A stretch of 52,426 nt of DNA from Kordiimonadales bacterium (GCA_002401685.1 NVTU01000020.1:1-52426), one strand, 5' to 3'. Shown: positions 7,953 through 17,483, counted from the first letter of the stretch. Notes: a model not told the origin generated them from the sequence alone. A program made the numbers and translations.

Positions 7953-10064
7953 ATGTTCCGGTTAAAATCTAAAAAATCCTATACCACTGCTTTACGCGTG
8001 CTTTTGGCTTCCACGGCGCTGTGCACTGCATGGGTGCCTGTGGCAAGCGCTGCTGAAGACGCGTCTACACGGGAATCCACTATCCCTTACACGGCTCCCC
8101 CGGCCGAGCGGGATTTTGAAGAAATTGTTGTTTCAGGGGCCTTCGAAGGCCGCAAATTAAGCGAAACCATTCTAGGCGGCACCATCCTGAGACAGGAAGA
8201 CCTGGCGCGTCAGTTGGCAGGTTCCTTAGGTGAAACCTTGAAGCGGCAACCTGGTATTTCCTCAACGTTTTTCGGACCAGGTGCCAGCCGGCCCATCATT
8301 CGCGGCCTCGGTGGCGACCGTATCCGGATACTGGATTTTGGCCTCGGCTCTATTGATGCATCGTCTACCAGCCCCGACCACGCTGTTGCGATTGAGCCTG
8401 CCCTTGCAAAGCGTATTGAAATATTGCGCGGCTCTGCCCTGTTGGTTTACGGCAGTTCAGCGGCTGGCGGCGCGATCAATGTGTTTGACGGCCGCATTCC
8501 AACCAAGGTGCCTGAAGGCGGCTTTGATGGCGCTGTGCGCTACGGCCACAACACAGGCGATGATGGCGACGAGTTTTCTGGCGCTTTCAACGCTGAGCTT
8601 GCCAAGATTGGCGACAGCAGCATCCTGTTCCACGGGGATATTAGTTACCGCGACACAGATGATTATAGCATCCCAGGTTTTGCCCGTTCCGCCCAATTAC
8701 GGGCCAGCGACCCGCTAGCAGACCCTGCTGACGAACCGCGCGACATAGTTGCCAATTCGGCCACGGAAACCTTGAGCGGTTCAGCCGGATTATCCGCTGT
8801 ATTTGATAATGGCTTTTTCGGCGCCAACGTGCGCGCGCTCGATAGCGAATACGGCGTTCCCGGTTCTGGCGAAGAAGGCGTAACCATCGACATTGAGCAA
8901 ACCCGGTTCGACTTGCACGGCGAGCTTGAGGGAAACTTTGGTCTCTTCAAAAAAGCCAAATTCCGCTTTGGCTATGCTGACTATCTTCAGTTGGAAATTG
9001 AAGACGGTGCCGTGGGCACGGTTTTCTCGAATGAAGGATTTGAAGGACGGCTGGACTTTGTTGAAAAGGGCGGCGACAATTGGAACGGCTCAACCGGCAT
9101 TCAGGTTCGCTCTCGTGATTTCTCAGCTGTAGGCGAAGAGGCTTTCGTGCCGCCGACCCTGACCACTCAGATCGGCATTTACACCGTTAAAGAACTTTCA
9201 ACTGATAGCTGGAAGTTCGAATTTGGCGGACGCTTTGAATATACCAAGCACACCTCAGACACGCTCGGCATCACCCGCAGCTTTAACGGCGTCAGTCTTT
9301 CAGCCGGAGCCGGATATAACCTCAGCGACAATAGCTTCTTTGGTGTTTCAATTTCCAGAACCGAGCGTGCGCCGTCTACGGAAGAAATATTCTCAAACGG
9401 CCCACACCTGGCCACTGAAGCGTTTGAAATTGGTGACCTTTCGCTCGGCCTAGAGACCGCGATCGGCATTGAAGCCACCTTCAATTACTCAGATGAAATC
9501 TACAGCTTTATCGCCAATGTATTCCTTACATCCTACGATGACTTCGTTTTTGAAGTGGAAACGGGCGCTACCCTTGATGATCTGGCCGTATTCCAGTTCA
9601 ATGCTGGCGACGCGCAGTTTTACGGGTTTGAAACCAAGGCAGAATTCCAGCTTGGCGCGTCGTCCAGTGAATTTTGGGGTGAGCTAGACTATAGCTTTGA
9701 TGCACAGCTTGATTACGTGCGTGCAACACTCCGCAATGTTAGCGGCAACAATGCCCTGCCTCGCATCCCGCCGCTATCCGCCCTTATTGGCATAAGCGCT
9801 ATCGGTACAAAATTTGATTTGCGGACTGAGCTGGAATATTCAGCTGGCCAGAACAGGGCGACTGATTTTGAAACCACATCAGATGCTTATTGGCTTTGGA
9901 ATACTTACTTTACGCTGCACCCCTTTGAAAATCGGGGCTTATCGCTTGAGGTTCGTGCAACCAACCTAACCAACACCACAGCGCGCCAGCATACCAGTTT
10001 CCTTAAGGATGTGGTGCCCTTGCCGGGCCGCACGTTTAAGATTTCCCTACGGGCAGAATTCTAG
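7953..10064 (+). CDS. TonB-dependent outer-membrane receptor, ZnuD-like
   Basis: 703 residues from the chosen ATG. I prefer 7953 because it gives a clean signal peptide (MFRLKSKKS then ALRVLLASTALCTAWVPVASA), which upstream starts would bury. The plug domain spans about residues 55-190: EEIVVSG, GETLKRQPGISS, RPIIRGLGGDRIRILDFG and IEILRGSALLVYGSSAAGG. The stretch SSTSPDHAVAIEPALAKRIE is characteristic of the ZnuD-like group, which takes up zinc in Neisseria and related bacteria. The rest is a 22-strand beta-barrel ending in the expected aromatic C-terminus (FKISLRAEF). Substrate is inferred from subfamily resemblance only; no exbB/exbD/tonB or ABC genes are next to it. Confidence 0.93.
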   Translation: MFRLKSKKSYTTALRVLLASTALCTAWVPVASAAEDASTRESTIPYTAPPAERDFEEIVVSGAFEGRKLSETILGGTILRQEDLARQLAGSLGETLKRQPGISSTFFGPGASRPIIRGLGGDRIRILDFGLGSIDASSTSPDHAVAIEPALAKRIEILRGSALLVYGSSAAGGAINVFDGRIPTKVPEGGFDGAVRYGHNTGDDGDEFSGAFNAELAKIGDSSILFHGDISYRDTDDYSIPGFARSAQLRASDPLADPADEPRDIVANSATETLSGSAGLSAVFDNGFFGANVRALDSEYGVPGSGEEGVTIDIEQTRFDLHGELEGNFGLFKKAKFRFGYADYLQLEIEDGAVGTVFSNEGFEGRLDFVEKGGDNWNGSTGIQVRSRDFSAVGEEAFVPPTLTTQIGIYTVKELSTDSWKFEFGGRFEYTKHTSDTLGITRSFNGVSLSAGAGYNLSDNSFFGVSISRTERAPSTEEIFSNGPHLATEAFEIGDLSLGLETAIGIEATFNYSDEIYSFIANVFLTSYDDFVFEVETGATLDDLAVFQFNAGDAQFYGFETKAEFQLGASSSEFWGELDYSFDAQLDYVRATLRNVSGNNALPRIPPLSALIGISAIGTKFDLRTELEYSAGQNRATDFETTSDAYWLWNTYFTLHPFENRGLSLEVRATNLTNTTARQHTSFLKDVVPLPGRTFKISLRAEF

Positions 10065-10278
10065 CGCGACCAAGGCCCAACCCGGCCACCACCAGTTCCA
10101 ACGTCAAGCCTAGCGGATAGCACCGCCGGGCCATTGGGGCTGTTTTCGCTGTGCGCGATTGCTCTGTGAAATCTTGCAGGCTATAACAACCCTGAATAGG
10201 AATGAACATGTGCGAGCGCCCCGCACTAAGCGGGCTTATGCACAAGTTTTGGTGTGTTTTAAAAGGGTTGCGCGTTTT

Positions 10279-11886
10279 ATGGAAAACCTAAAAGGTAACT
10301 TATACGGCGGCATAACTGCTGCAGTTGTGGCCCTACCTCTTGCCCTAGCCTTCGGAGTGGCATCTGGCGCAGGGGCAGCAGCGGGCCTTTACGGGGCCAT
10401 TTTCACGGGGCTGTTTGCGGCACTTTTCGGCGGCACCAAAACACAAGTTACCGGGCCAACGGGGCCAATGTCGGTTGTGATGGCCACTGTCATTACCAGC
10501 TTCATTGCGCTTTCCCCTGAGAACGGCTTGGCACTTGCCTTCACTGTCGTCATGCTGGGTGGGCTGTTTCAAATAGCGATGGGCCTGCTAAAAATTGGCA
10601 AATACATCATCCTTGTGCCCTACCCGGTGATCTCTGGCTTCATGTCAGGCATTGGTTTCCTGATTATCATTATTCAGATCGCACCGTTTTTGGGACACCC
10701 AATAACCGGCAACAGCGTAGAAACCATCGCGGCCCTGCCTCAGCTTTTGGGCACCCTGAACACTACCGCCCTGATCATCGCCGCAGTTACTTTGGCTTTA
10801 ACATTTTTCTGGCCCAAATCGCTTTCAACCTATCTGCCAGCGCCTCTGGCGGCCCTGATTGGCGGCACGGTGTTGATGCTTATGGTGTTCCCCGACAGCA
10901 ATATCATCCGCATTGGGGAAATTCCTAGTACGCTCCCGTCGCTGCAACTGCCGATTTGGGATTTATCGCTTACCAAAGACCTCATCACCTCAGCGCTGCT
11001 GCTCGCACTTCTTGGGGCAATTGACAGCTTAATGACATCGCTTGTTGCGGATAACATGACAGGCACCAAGCATAACTCTGACCGCGAACTTATTGGCCAG
11101 GGCATCGGCAACATGATCTCTGGTGCCTTCGGTGCACTGCCGGGCGCTGGCGCCACAATGCGCACGGCGATCAACATTAAGGCAGGCGGAACAAGCCAAG
11201 CGTCTGGTGCTATTCATGCCATTATCTTGCTAATCATTGCGCTCGGTGCGGGCGGTTTGGTGGAAAATATTCCCGAAGCTGTTCTCGCGGGTATCCTAAT
11301 TAAAGTGGGTGTCGATATCATCGACTGGGACTATATCAAGCGCCTGTTCCGCCTCCCCCTGTTCAGCCAAGCCTTAATGCTGGGTGTCATGCTCGCCACG
11401 GTTTTTGTCGACCTTATGATCGCAGTTGGTGTTGGTGTGTTCATTGCAAACCTTGTGACAATCGACAGGCTAACGTCCTTGCAGCTTGATGGGCTGTTTC
11501 TGACGGACGGCACGAATAAAAGCAGCAAGCTAACCGCTGCTGCAAACAAGGCACTGGCTGGCTTTGAGGAAAAAGTTTTACTGCTCAATTTAGCGGGCCC
11601 AATGAGCTTCGGCGTCGCTCACGACTTGAAGAGCCGTGTCCGCGAGTTTACCGCCTACAAAACCCTGATCATTGATTTCAGCGATGCCGCCATTGTTGGC
11701 ATCACCTCTGCGCTCGTGATTGAAGATATCATCCGCATCGAAGTTGAAAAAGGTACGCCAGTATTTCTAACGGGCCTTGATGACCACATCCGCAAAAGCT
11801 TTGCTCGGCTTGAGATTTTCGCGCTTGTGCCAGAAACCCACATACTGCCGGGCTATGAGGATGCTATTTCGGCCTCCCAAGGCTGA
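10279..11886 (+). CDS. SulP/SLC26-family anion transporter with STAS domain
   Basis: 535 residues from ATG 10279, chosen because AAAAGGG lies 11 bases upstream and the first helix follows immediately; the frame is open further upstream but without protein character. The membrane domain (about residues 1-410, 10-14 helices) has the SulP hallmarks GGITAAVVALPLALAFGVAS and GTKTQVTGPTGPMSVV, and the later NMISGAFGALPGAGATMRT. The C-terminal 110 residues form a STAS domain (LLNLAGPMSFGVAHDLKSR, then TLIIDFSDA). Family members move sulfate, bicarbonate or dicarboxylates in the inner membrane. No carbonic anhydrase or sulfate assimilation gene is adjacent to settle the substrate. It follows the TonB receptor at 214 bases and probably has its own promoter. 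Confidence 0.93.
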   Translation: MENLKGNLYGGITAAVVALPLALAFGVASGAGAAAGLYGAIFTGLFAALFGGTKTQVTGPTGPMSVVMATVITSFIALSPENGLALAFTVVMLGGLFQIAMGLLKIGKYIILVPYPVISGFMSGIGFLIIIIQIAPFLGHPITGNSVETIAALPQLLGTLNTTALIIAAVTLALTFFWPKSLSTYLPAPLAALIGGTVLMLMVFPDSNIIRIGEIPSTLPSLQLPIWDLSLTKDLITSALLLALLGAIDSLMTSLVADNMTGTKHNSDRELIGQGIGNMISGAFGALPGAGATMRTAINIKAGGTSQASGAIHAIILLIIALGAGGLVENIPEAVLAGILIKVGVDIIDWDYIKRLFRLPLFSQALMLGVMLATVFVDLMIAVGVGVFIANLVTIDRLTSLQLDGLFLTDGTNKSSKLTAAANKALAGFEEKVLLLNLAGPMSFGVAHDLKSRVREFTAYKTLIIDFSDAAIVGITSALVIEDIIRIEVEKGTPVFLTGLDDHIRKSFARLEIFALVPETHILPGYEDAISASQG

Positions 11887-12100
11887 CTGTCACTTGGCAT
11901 AAGGCACGCTTAAGGCCAAAGTTCTTTAGCTTTTTCCGAAAAACAGTGCGGTACAAATGTGTGAACGACGGTGCCTTCAACCCCCAATAGCGCGATAAAC
12001 TTTAGTGCCGCGATCCTGGGCGTTCTATTGCTTTGCTCGGGTTTAGCTTGATAGTCATTACACAACCAAACGCATCATCAGGGAAGTGTGGAGAGACTAT

Positions 12101-12664
12101 ATGAAAAAGCTTTTTACGGGCGCTGCTTTATTTTGTGTACTATCGGCCCCCTTGTTCGCAGCAGATAAACAAAGTGCAGCTGCGGAAAACAACGCCTGCA
12201 GCGGCATTGTCACCGAAGCGGCTGACCGCATGTATGATTTCAAAATGGGCAATTGGGATATCAACTGGCGCAACAAAGCGGGCAGCGGCACCTTCTCAGA
12301 ATTTACAGCAGTATCCACCGTTTTCAGTAAAATGGACGGCGACATTCTGATTGATGACCAGGTTGCTGAAACCTTTAAAGGCATTACCTTCCGCACCTAC
12401 GATGCAGGGAAAAAAGAATGGGTCGTTCGCTGGCTGCCAGCCGGGTCCACTTTCGCGCCCAATATATCAGCGAAACTTGAGAACTGCGTACCGGTGGAGC
12501 GCCATGAGCAAATGGCGCGCGGCGGCAAAATGGCCAAGGTCCGCACAAGCTTCACAAACATTACAGCCGACAGATTTGAGTTTCATCAAGACTGGTCGCT
12601 GGACGAAGGCGAAACCTGGATCGAGGACGTGCTGTATTACGAGGCTGTGCGGCAGAAGGGCTAA
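12101..12664 (+). CDS. Exported protein of unknown function, DUF1579-like
   Basis: 187 residues from ATG 12101, which has GGAGAG 5 bases upstream and starts a clear signal peptide (MKKLFTGAALFCVLSAPLFA). The mature part has the pattern DFKMGNWDINW, then a beta-strand series including ITFRTYDAGKKEWVVRWLPA and FHQDWSLDEGETWIEDVLYY. That resembles the small DUF1579-like beta-barrel proteins that open with a G-x-W motif. Two cysteines (near residues 33 and 128) could form a disulfide in the periplasm. Function unknown; single gene between the SulP transporter and the tRNA. Confidence 0.8.
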   Translation: MKKLFTGAALFCVLSAPLFAADKQSAAAENNACSGIVTEAADRMYDFKMGNWDINWRNKAGSGTFSEFTAVSTVFSKMDGDILIDDQVAETFKGITFRTYDAGKKEWVVRWLPAGSTFAPNISAKLENCVPVERHEQMARGGKMAKVRTSFTNITADRFEFHQDWSLDEGETWIEDVLYYEAVRQKG

Positions 12665-13013
12665 AGGCCTGCTCACAAGGATGCCGTCTCCCGCAATGCC
12701 GGGGGGCACAATACCGCCCAAGTGCCTTGCCTTCCCATTAGAGCGTCGCGCTGGTCGCAACCGAACCAAGTGCGTAAGCAGCTTCCTTTTACGGCGATAA
12801 CAGCGCCCAAGAAGAAAACTAGGGCTGTTCAGGAATAGCCCCTCCCTCCGATTCCTGGCCATTCAGAATCACTTATTCCGATATTTGCTCGCACAAGGCG
12901 CTGACCACCCGGAACAAAGAACGAAACTATTGCAGCTTATTTGCCAATTATAGGCCGTAATGGGGCTCCTGTTCATACATTGTTCTGCATTGTAAGATTT
13001 TTGCAAAAGTTCG
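12665..13013. other. Gene-free stretch before tRNA-Ser
   Basis: About 350 bases between the exported protein gene and the tRNA promoter. A small hairpin (gggct/agccc, 12822-12841) is present, without a T-run. I see no gene or clear regulatory element here. Confidence 0.5.
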
Positions 13014-13041
13014 TTGACACCCCAGTGCTCCTACCATAAAC
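13014..13041 (+). promoter_or_regulatory. tRNA-Ser promoter (sigma-70 type)
   Basis: A perfect TTGACA -35 element at 13014-13019 is followed after 16 bases by ATAAAC (13036-13041) as the -10 element, ending 8 bases before the mature 5' end of the tRNA. Confidence 0.65.
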
Positions 13042-13049
13042 ACGGCGGC

Positions 13050-13139
13050 GGAGAGGTGGCTGAGTGGTCGAAAGCGCTCCCCTGCTAAGGGAGTAAGGGT
13101 TCACGCCCTTCGAGGGTTCGAATCCCTTCCTCTTCGCCA
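13050..13139 (+). tRNA. tRNA-Ser(GCT)
   Basis: A 90-base class II tRNA with encoded CCA. The acceptor arm GGAGAGG pairs with CCTCTTC (one G-U pair at position 2), discriminator G, then CCA at 13137-13139. The anticodon stem CTCCC/GGGAG (13077-13081/13089-13093) encloses the loop CTGCTAA with anticodon GCT at 13084-13086, reading AGC and AGU serine codons. A long variable arm (TAAGGGTTCACGCCCTT) and the T-arm GGTTCGAATCC follow, as expected for serine tRNAs. Confidence 0.97.
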
Positions 13140-13145
13140 TATTTT

Positions 13146-13186
13146 AAGGGCTACGGTTGATCTTATGATCCCGTGGCCCTTTTTAT
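13146..13186 (+). terminator. Terminator of tRNA-Ser
   Basis: aagggctacgg (from 13146) pairs with ccgtggccctt (to 13181) with one mismatch and a 14-base loop, directly followed by a T-run. It sits 7 bases after the tRNA CCA end. Confidence 0.85.
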
Positions 13187-13401
13187 TTTGAACTCACGTT
13201 TGTAACGTCTACGACCTCTGCGTGTCGCATAAGCAGCCATAGGTTTTGGGGTTATCGCAGATCATCTCATAACCGACCTTGGCTGATGCACATTTCCTGC
13301 AGATTTTCACCAAAACCACCAGCCTCTCACGGTAAATTAAGAGAATTTTGGTATACACCCCTCTAGGCGCGAGATTTAAGGTCACAGAGAAGGATAGTAG
13401 A

Positions 13402-15042
13402 ATGTCTACTGCTCTACAGCCATGGTTTGATACCACCGATTATATGCCGCACGGCATGTGTTATCTTTGGAACCCCAGCTTGTTGTGGGCGCACGCACTG
13501 TCGGACTTAATCATTGGGCTTTCCTATTTTTCGGTGGCTTTTGCGGTCGTCTATCTGTTGCGTAACCGAGAAGACGTGCCCTTCAGGGGCTTCACCATTA
13601 TGTTCGGCTTTGTCATCTTTGCGGCGTGTGGCGCGACCCATTTTATGGGGATATGGACGATATGGAATCCTGATTACGGCGTTGCAGCAATCTTTAAAGT
13701 CTTTGCCGCATTGGTCTCTTTAATCACGGCAATTCTGTTATGGCCGATCACGCCTAAGCTTGTTGCGCTTCCAAGCATTGCACAGTTAGAGGACGTAAAC
13801 GCACGTTTGGCGCAACAAGTTATTGAGCGTCAGAAAGCCGAAATGGAAGTGCGAGATTTGAACCTCATTCTCGAGAAACGCGTTGAAAAAAGAACCAGAC
13901 AGCTACAGGAGAGCGAGCAAAAGTTCCGCGCCATCTTCAATCAAACTTTCCAGTTCATTGGCATGCTTTCACCAGAGGGACTTTTACGTAAGGCTAATGA
14001 AACCTCACTGGTGTCTGTGGGCCTGAAGGCGGAGGATGTCATTGGGAAGCCCCTGTGGGAGACACCTTGGTGGAACCACTCCGAGGAAGAACAAAAAGCC
14101 ATCAAGTCTGGTGTCGAGAAAGCAGCACGGGGCGAATTCGTCCGGTTTGAAGCAACACATAAGGGCGAGGACGGTGGCACTCTATGGGTAGATTTCTCTC
14201 TAAAACCCTCTTTCAATGATCAAGGCGATGTTGAGTTTCTGATTTCAGAGAGCCGAGACATCACTGACCGAAAGTTATCAGAAGTCGCGCTTCACAAAGC
14301 CAAAGAACAAGCTGAAAAGTCTAGCAAAGTAAAGTCAGAGTTTTTGAGCAGCATGAGCCACGAGTTAAGGACACCTTTGAATGCCATACTGGGCTTTGCG
14401 CAAATGCTTAAATTTGATTTAATCGATCAGTTATCAGAGAAGAAGTTAGAGTATTTAGACTATATTCACGAAGGGGGTGAGCAACTTCTCGGTCTGGTAA
14501 ACGAGGTTCTAGACTTATCCAGAATTGAATCGGGCGCGTCTGCAATGGATTTCGAGGACGTGAACGCGAATGAGGTGCTCGAAAGCTGCTTGGATATTAC
14601 GGCGCCGCTCGGGACGGAAGAAACAATACGTTTGGTCAACAACTTCAGTACACACGGCAACGTGCTGTTGAGAGCCGACCGGAGCAGAATGAAGCAGGTT
14701 GTGATGAATTTATTAACCAATGCCTTCCAATTTAACAAAAAAAATGGGGAAATCACGGTCGACGGCAAGGTCACCGATGATGGGTTCCTAAAACTGACCA
14801 TAGAGGACACAGGCATCGGGATTCCCAAAAACAGACACTGTGATGTTTTCCAGATATTCAATCGGCACGTAGGGGATGCTTATATCGCTTATGAAGGCAA
14901 GGGACTAGGCCTGGCCACTAGCAAACTTTTGGTAGAGCAAATGGGCGGGGAAATGGGTTTTCAGAGCGAGGAAAATAAGGGCAGTAGCTTCTGGTTTTCG
15001 CTGCCGCTCGTGGGCCCAACACTGACCGTAAAAATTGCCTGA
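13402..15042 (+). CDS. Membrane histidine kinase with ETR1-like ethylene-binding-type domain and PAS domain
   Basis: 546 residues; start at ATG 13402 (AAGGAT 8 bases upstream) rather than the earlier in-frame codon at 13348. Residues 28-125 contain three membrane helices that align closely with plant ETR1: HALSDLIIGLSYFS, then FGFVIFAACGATHFMGIWT. The copper ligands of ETR1 (Cys65, His69) are kept as Cys76 and His80; Asp25 and Tyr32 match Asp35 and Tyr42. ETR1 Ile35-Pro36 is Val45-Ala46 here, and Ile62 aligns with Phe73. A coiled coil (about 135-180) leads to a PAS domain (180-300), then HisKA with MSHELRTPLNAILGF (phospho-acceptor His320) and a HATPase domain with N-box, DTGIGIP and GKGLGLA. 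There is no receiver domain and no partner regulator nearby. A/T-richer codon use than its neighbours. Confidence 0.93.
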   Translation: MSTALQPWFDTTDYMPHGMCYLWNPSLLWAHALSDLIIGLSYFSVAFAVVYLLRNREDVPFRGFTIMFGFVIFAACGATHFMGIWTIWNPDYGVAAIFKVFAALVSLITAILLWPITPKLVALPSIAQLEDVNARLAQQVIERQKAEMEVRDLNLILEKRVEKRTRQLQESEQKFRAIFNQTFQFIGMLSPEGLLRKANETSLVSVGLKAEDVIGKPLWETPWWNHSEEEQKAIKSGVEKAARGEFVRFEATHKGEDGGTLWVDFSLKPSFNDQGDVEFLISESRDITDRKLSEVALHKAKEQAEKSSKVKSEFLSSMSHELRTPLNAILGFAQMLKFDLIDQLSEKKLEYLDYIHEGGEQLLGLVNEVLDLSRIESGASAMDFEDVNANEVLESCLDITAPLGTEETIRLVNNFSTHGNVLLRADRSRMKQVVMNLLTNAFQFNKKNGEITVDGKVTDDGFLKLTIEDTGIGIPKNRHCDVFQIFNRHVGDAYIAYEGKGLGLATSKLLVEQMGGEMGFQSEENKGSSFWFSLPLVGPTLTVKIA

Positions 15043-15130
15043 CAGCATGATGCCACCCCGGCACCGTTCCGCCCTTCGCAACTGATCGAGGCGAGGTAGA
15101 CATTGCCGCAGCGTTCAGAAGCTGGCCCCC

Positions 15131-15382
15131 TTATGCTTGAGGGTTGCCGTCAATTTCGCAGGTGTCGCCGATGCATACTTTGTTCCATATCAGCGCCCGA
15201 AGCCCAAACCCTAAGCCGACGGTGCCAAGAATAACGCTGTAAGCAGTGCCCGCCACGTCCGCGCCGCCAAACAAACTGGAAAATAACGCTGCACCGTTTG
15301 CTGGATGGCCAGACCATGCATCAAACAGTATTTTCGTACCCAAAATGGTTCCAATAATGCCTAGTATTTTTGCTTTGTTCAT
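15131..15382 (-). CDS. Small membrane protein, function unknown
   Basis: 83 residues with two predicted membrane segments (about 6-24 and 45-65), glycine-rich, the first starting KILGIIGTILGTKILFDAW and the second TAYSVILGTVGLGFGLRALI. The C-terminal tail carries two cysteines in CIGDTCEIDG. The start is supported by AAGGAT 7 bases upstream of ATG. I do not recognise a family. It is a single gene convergent with the histidine kinase and divergent from the beta-propeller gene. Confidence 0.65.
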   Translation of the reverse strand: MNKAKILGIIGTILGTKILFDAWSGHPANGAALFSSLFGGADVAGTAYSVILGTVGLGFGLRALIWNKVCIGDTCEIDGNPQA

Positions 15383-15464
15383 CGCCTATCCTTTTTAATC
15401 GTCCCTTGCCGCTACTGAGTTAGTCTCACGGGGCGGCAAAGCCTTACAGAAATTCTGCCCCCTC

Positions 15465-15506
15465 CTCGTTGGAAGCAGCTCGTTGGAAGCAACGCTTTGG
15501 AAGCAT
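15465..15506. repeat. Three tandem 14-bp repeats
   Basis: ctcgttggaagcag, ctcgttggaagcaa and cgctttggaagcat follow one another without spacers at 15465, 15479 and 15493; the first two differ at one base and the third is more diverged. They lie in the divergent intergenic region between the small membrane protein and the beta-propeller gene. Confidence 0.75.
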
Positions 15507-15645
15507 TGGTTGAAAGGTAGCCGTACGCTTTGCGCGTGTCATCTCATGCTACCCCCACCAGCCAAATGTCTTGATTAGATTGACAACTCAAAAATCAATT
15601 ACTACAGATGTAGTACATAATAAAATGACAGAGGGGATTACCATC

Positions 15646-17454
15646 ATGGCCAGGGGCTTACCGTTTACACTTGGTGCTGCACTGTTTGCAGGCACACTCT
15701 TAACCGCGCCGCTACAAGCGGTAGAGGACACATCCAGCATCAACCCGCGCAGTTGGTACAGTGATTACCTATCAGTATCACCGATGGCGCTGTCACCCAG
15801 TGGCGGGCATGTGCTGTTGAACTTTGAGGGCACACTGGCGGTTGTTGATGTAAAAACTGGTAAGCGGCATGATCTCAGCGCGTTTGCGACAGCCGAGCTC
15901 TCAACCACACGCGCCTATACCACCTGGATGCAGAACGGCAGCATCCGCATGGATTACCGGCTTGAGGACGGCTGGCATCAGGCAGCGGTTAACCCAAGCG
16001 ACCTATCCTACAACAAACTGCCCGATAGCAACGTTGTCACCGAGCTTCATCTTGCGTCCCAAAGCTGTGAGACCTTCGGCCTGCGCGTTGTGGGCGAGGT
16101 CTACGGCTTTCACTACCTACCTTGCGACGGCGAAGCGAAACTGTTGCACAACGAACGGGTACTGGGCATGGCAATAGCGGCAGACGGCAAGCAGGCCGCA
16201 TGGACGATGAGCAATCCTGAAGGCGGCTTTGACTTACATGTGTTCGGTGCGGTGTCTGGCGAAACCAAAATGGTCGCCGCAGGGCTCGACGGCGGTTACA
16301 ATAAAACCAACATCGCTTTCTCGCCAGACGGTAAAGCCGTGTATATGAGCCTGGCCACAGGCGACCCGGTTGATCTCGCATCCCGCGAAGCCCCACAAGC
16401 CGACGACCGCTGGCTCAAAATATTCGCCGTTGATCTGGCCACAAGCGCCAAAAAGGTGATTTATGAAGTCCCCGGCCAAGACGTGACCATACTGGGTGTA
16501 TCCGGCGATACGCTGCATTACCACTATACCGAGGCCACCATGAAAGCGGCGGTTATGCCGTTCGTAGGCGGCACCGCGCGGGATGTAAGCGATAGCCACA
16601 CTACCAGCTTTCCCTTCTGGCATCCCAGCGGCACCCGTCTTTCCGTAACCTACGGCGACTGGCGTATTTCTGATTGGGTGATGAACTGGGATCTCGGCAG
16701 CTACACCGTGGACGGAAGCGGCAAGCCTATCGGCCCGCTCGCGCCCGAGGTCACCGGCCACCACGAAGATTACGGCCTAACATGGTCGCCAGACGGCAAA
16801 TGGATGGCCTACCATTCGCACCGGTCAGATAAGCCCGTCGCAGCATACGGCAGCGAGGGCGCCACTGACGATATTTGGCTTCAACCCGCTACTGGCGGCA
16901 AGGAAATTCGCCTAACCGCGCAAGGGTACGAGACCGTGCAGCCAGACTGGGCACCGGACAGCAAGCGGCTGGTCTATGCCACCATGAACAAAACCTACAA
17001 ACCCTATATCATCACCATCAACGGCGATAGCGGTGAGGCCACATCCCTTGACGAGCTTGTAGTGAAGGGCATGGAGGAAACACCGTTTCTTTCTGCCTCC
17101 TGGTCACAAAGCAAAGCTGAGATCGCGCTTGAGGAAAAAGGCAAGGGCCGCGAGCGCAAGCTGTGGCTGGTGAATGAAGATGGCAGCAACCCGCGCTTAC
17201 TTGCGACCTACGAGATGGTAACCGAACTAGCCGGCACTGATTTTACGCCAGACGGAAAATGGGTGCTGTATAGCGGCCTCAAGGACGGCCACCACCAGCT
17301 GTTCCGCGCAGCAACCGACGGCAGCGGCTCGGTGCAAATCACCTCAAATGACAAAGAGCATTTGGCCCCGCAAGTATCGCCAGACGGCGCATGGATTGCC
17401 TCGATCAACTACAAACACAAGCGCACCTTCGGGAGCGTCCTTCTTGCGAAATGA
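15646..17454 (+). CDS. Exported TolB/PD40-type beta-propeller protein
   Basis: 602 residues from ATG 15646, chosen for GAGGGG 9 bases upstream and a clean signal peptide (MARGLPFTLGAALFAGTLLT, then APLQA). The mature protein has repeated WD40-like/PD40 blades, each with an S/A-PDG/S-K motif: AFSPDGKAVYMS, TWSPDGKWMAYHS, DWAPDSKRLVYA, DFTPDGKWVLYSG and QVSPDGAWIASIN. This is the repeat type of TolB and of the propeller domain of S9/prolyl-oligopeptidase and tricorn-like proteins. No C-terminal serine-hydrolase domain follows, so it is a propeller only. A periplasmic binding or scaffolding role is likely; partners unknown. It ends at a strong bidirectional terminator. Confidence 0.85.
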   Translation: MARGLPFTLGAALFAGTLLTAPLQAVEDTSSINPRSWYSDYLSVSPMALSPSGGHVLLNFEGTLAVVDVKTGKRHDLSAFATAELSTTRAYTTWMQNGSIRMDYRLEDGWHQAAVNPSDLSYNKLPDSNVVTELHLASQSCETFGLRVVGEVYGFHYLPCDGEAKLLHNERVLGMAIAADGKQAAWTMSNPEGGFDLHVFGAVSGETKMVAAGLDGGYNKTNIAFSPDGKAVYMSLATGDPVDLASREAPQADDRWLKIFAVDLATSAKKVIYEVPGQDVTILGVSGDTLHYHYTEATMKAAVMPFVGGTARDVSDSHTTSFPFWHPSGTRLSVTYGDWRISDWVMNWDLGSYTVDGSGKPIGPLAPEVTGHHEDYGLTWSPDGKWMAYHSHRSDKPVAAYGSEGATDDIWLQPATGGKEIRLTAQGYETVQPDWAPDSKRLVYATMNKTYKPYIITINGDSGEATSLDELVVKGMEETPFLSASWSQSKAEIALEEKGKGRERKLWLVNEDGSNPRLLATYEMVTELAGTDFTPDGKWVLYSGLKDGHHQLFRAATDGSGSVQITSNDKEHLAPQVSPDGAWIASINYKHKRTFGSVLLAK

Positions 17455-17483
17455 TGCGGTGAAGGAATAGATTCCGAACCACC

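Noticed and set aside
9000-10064. Ferric-siderophore receptor instead of ZnuD-like
   Set aside because: The plug stretch SSTSPDHAVAIEPALAKRIE fits the ZnuD-like group better, and there are no siderophore genes nearby; substrate stays open.
13050-15645. tRNA-Ser as integration site of a genomic island carrying the ETR1-like kinase
   Set aside because: I found no second copy of the tRNA 3' end and no integrase; the A/T-richer kinase alone is not enough.
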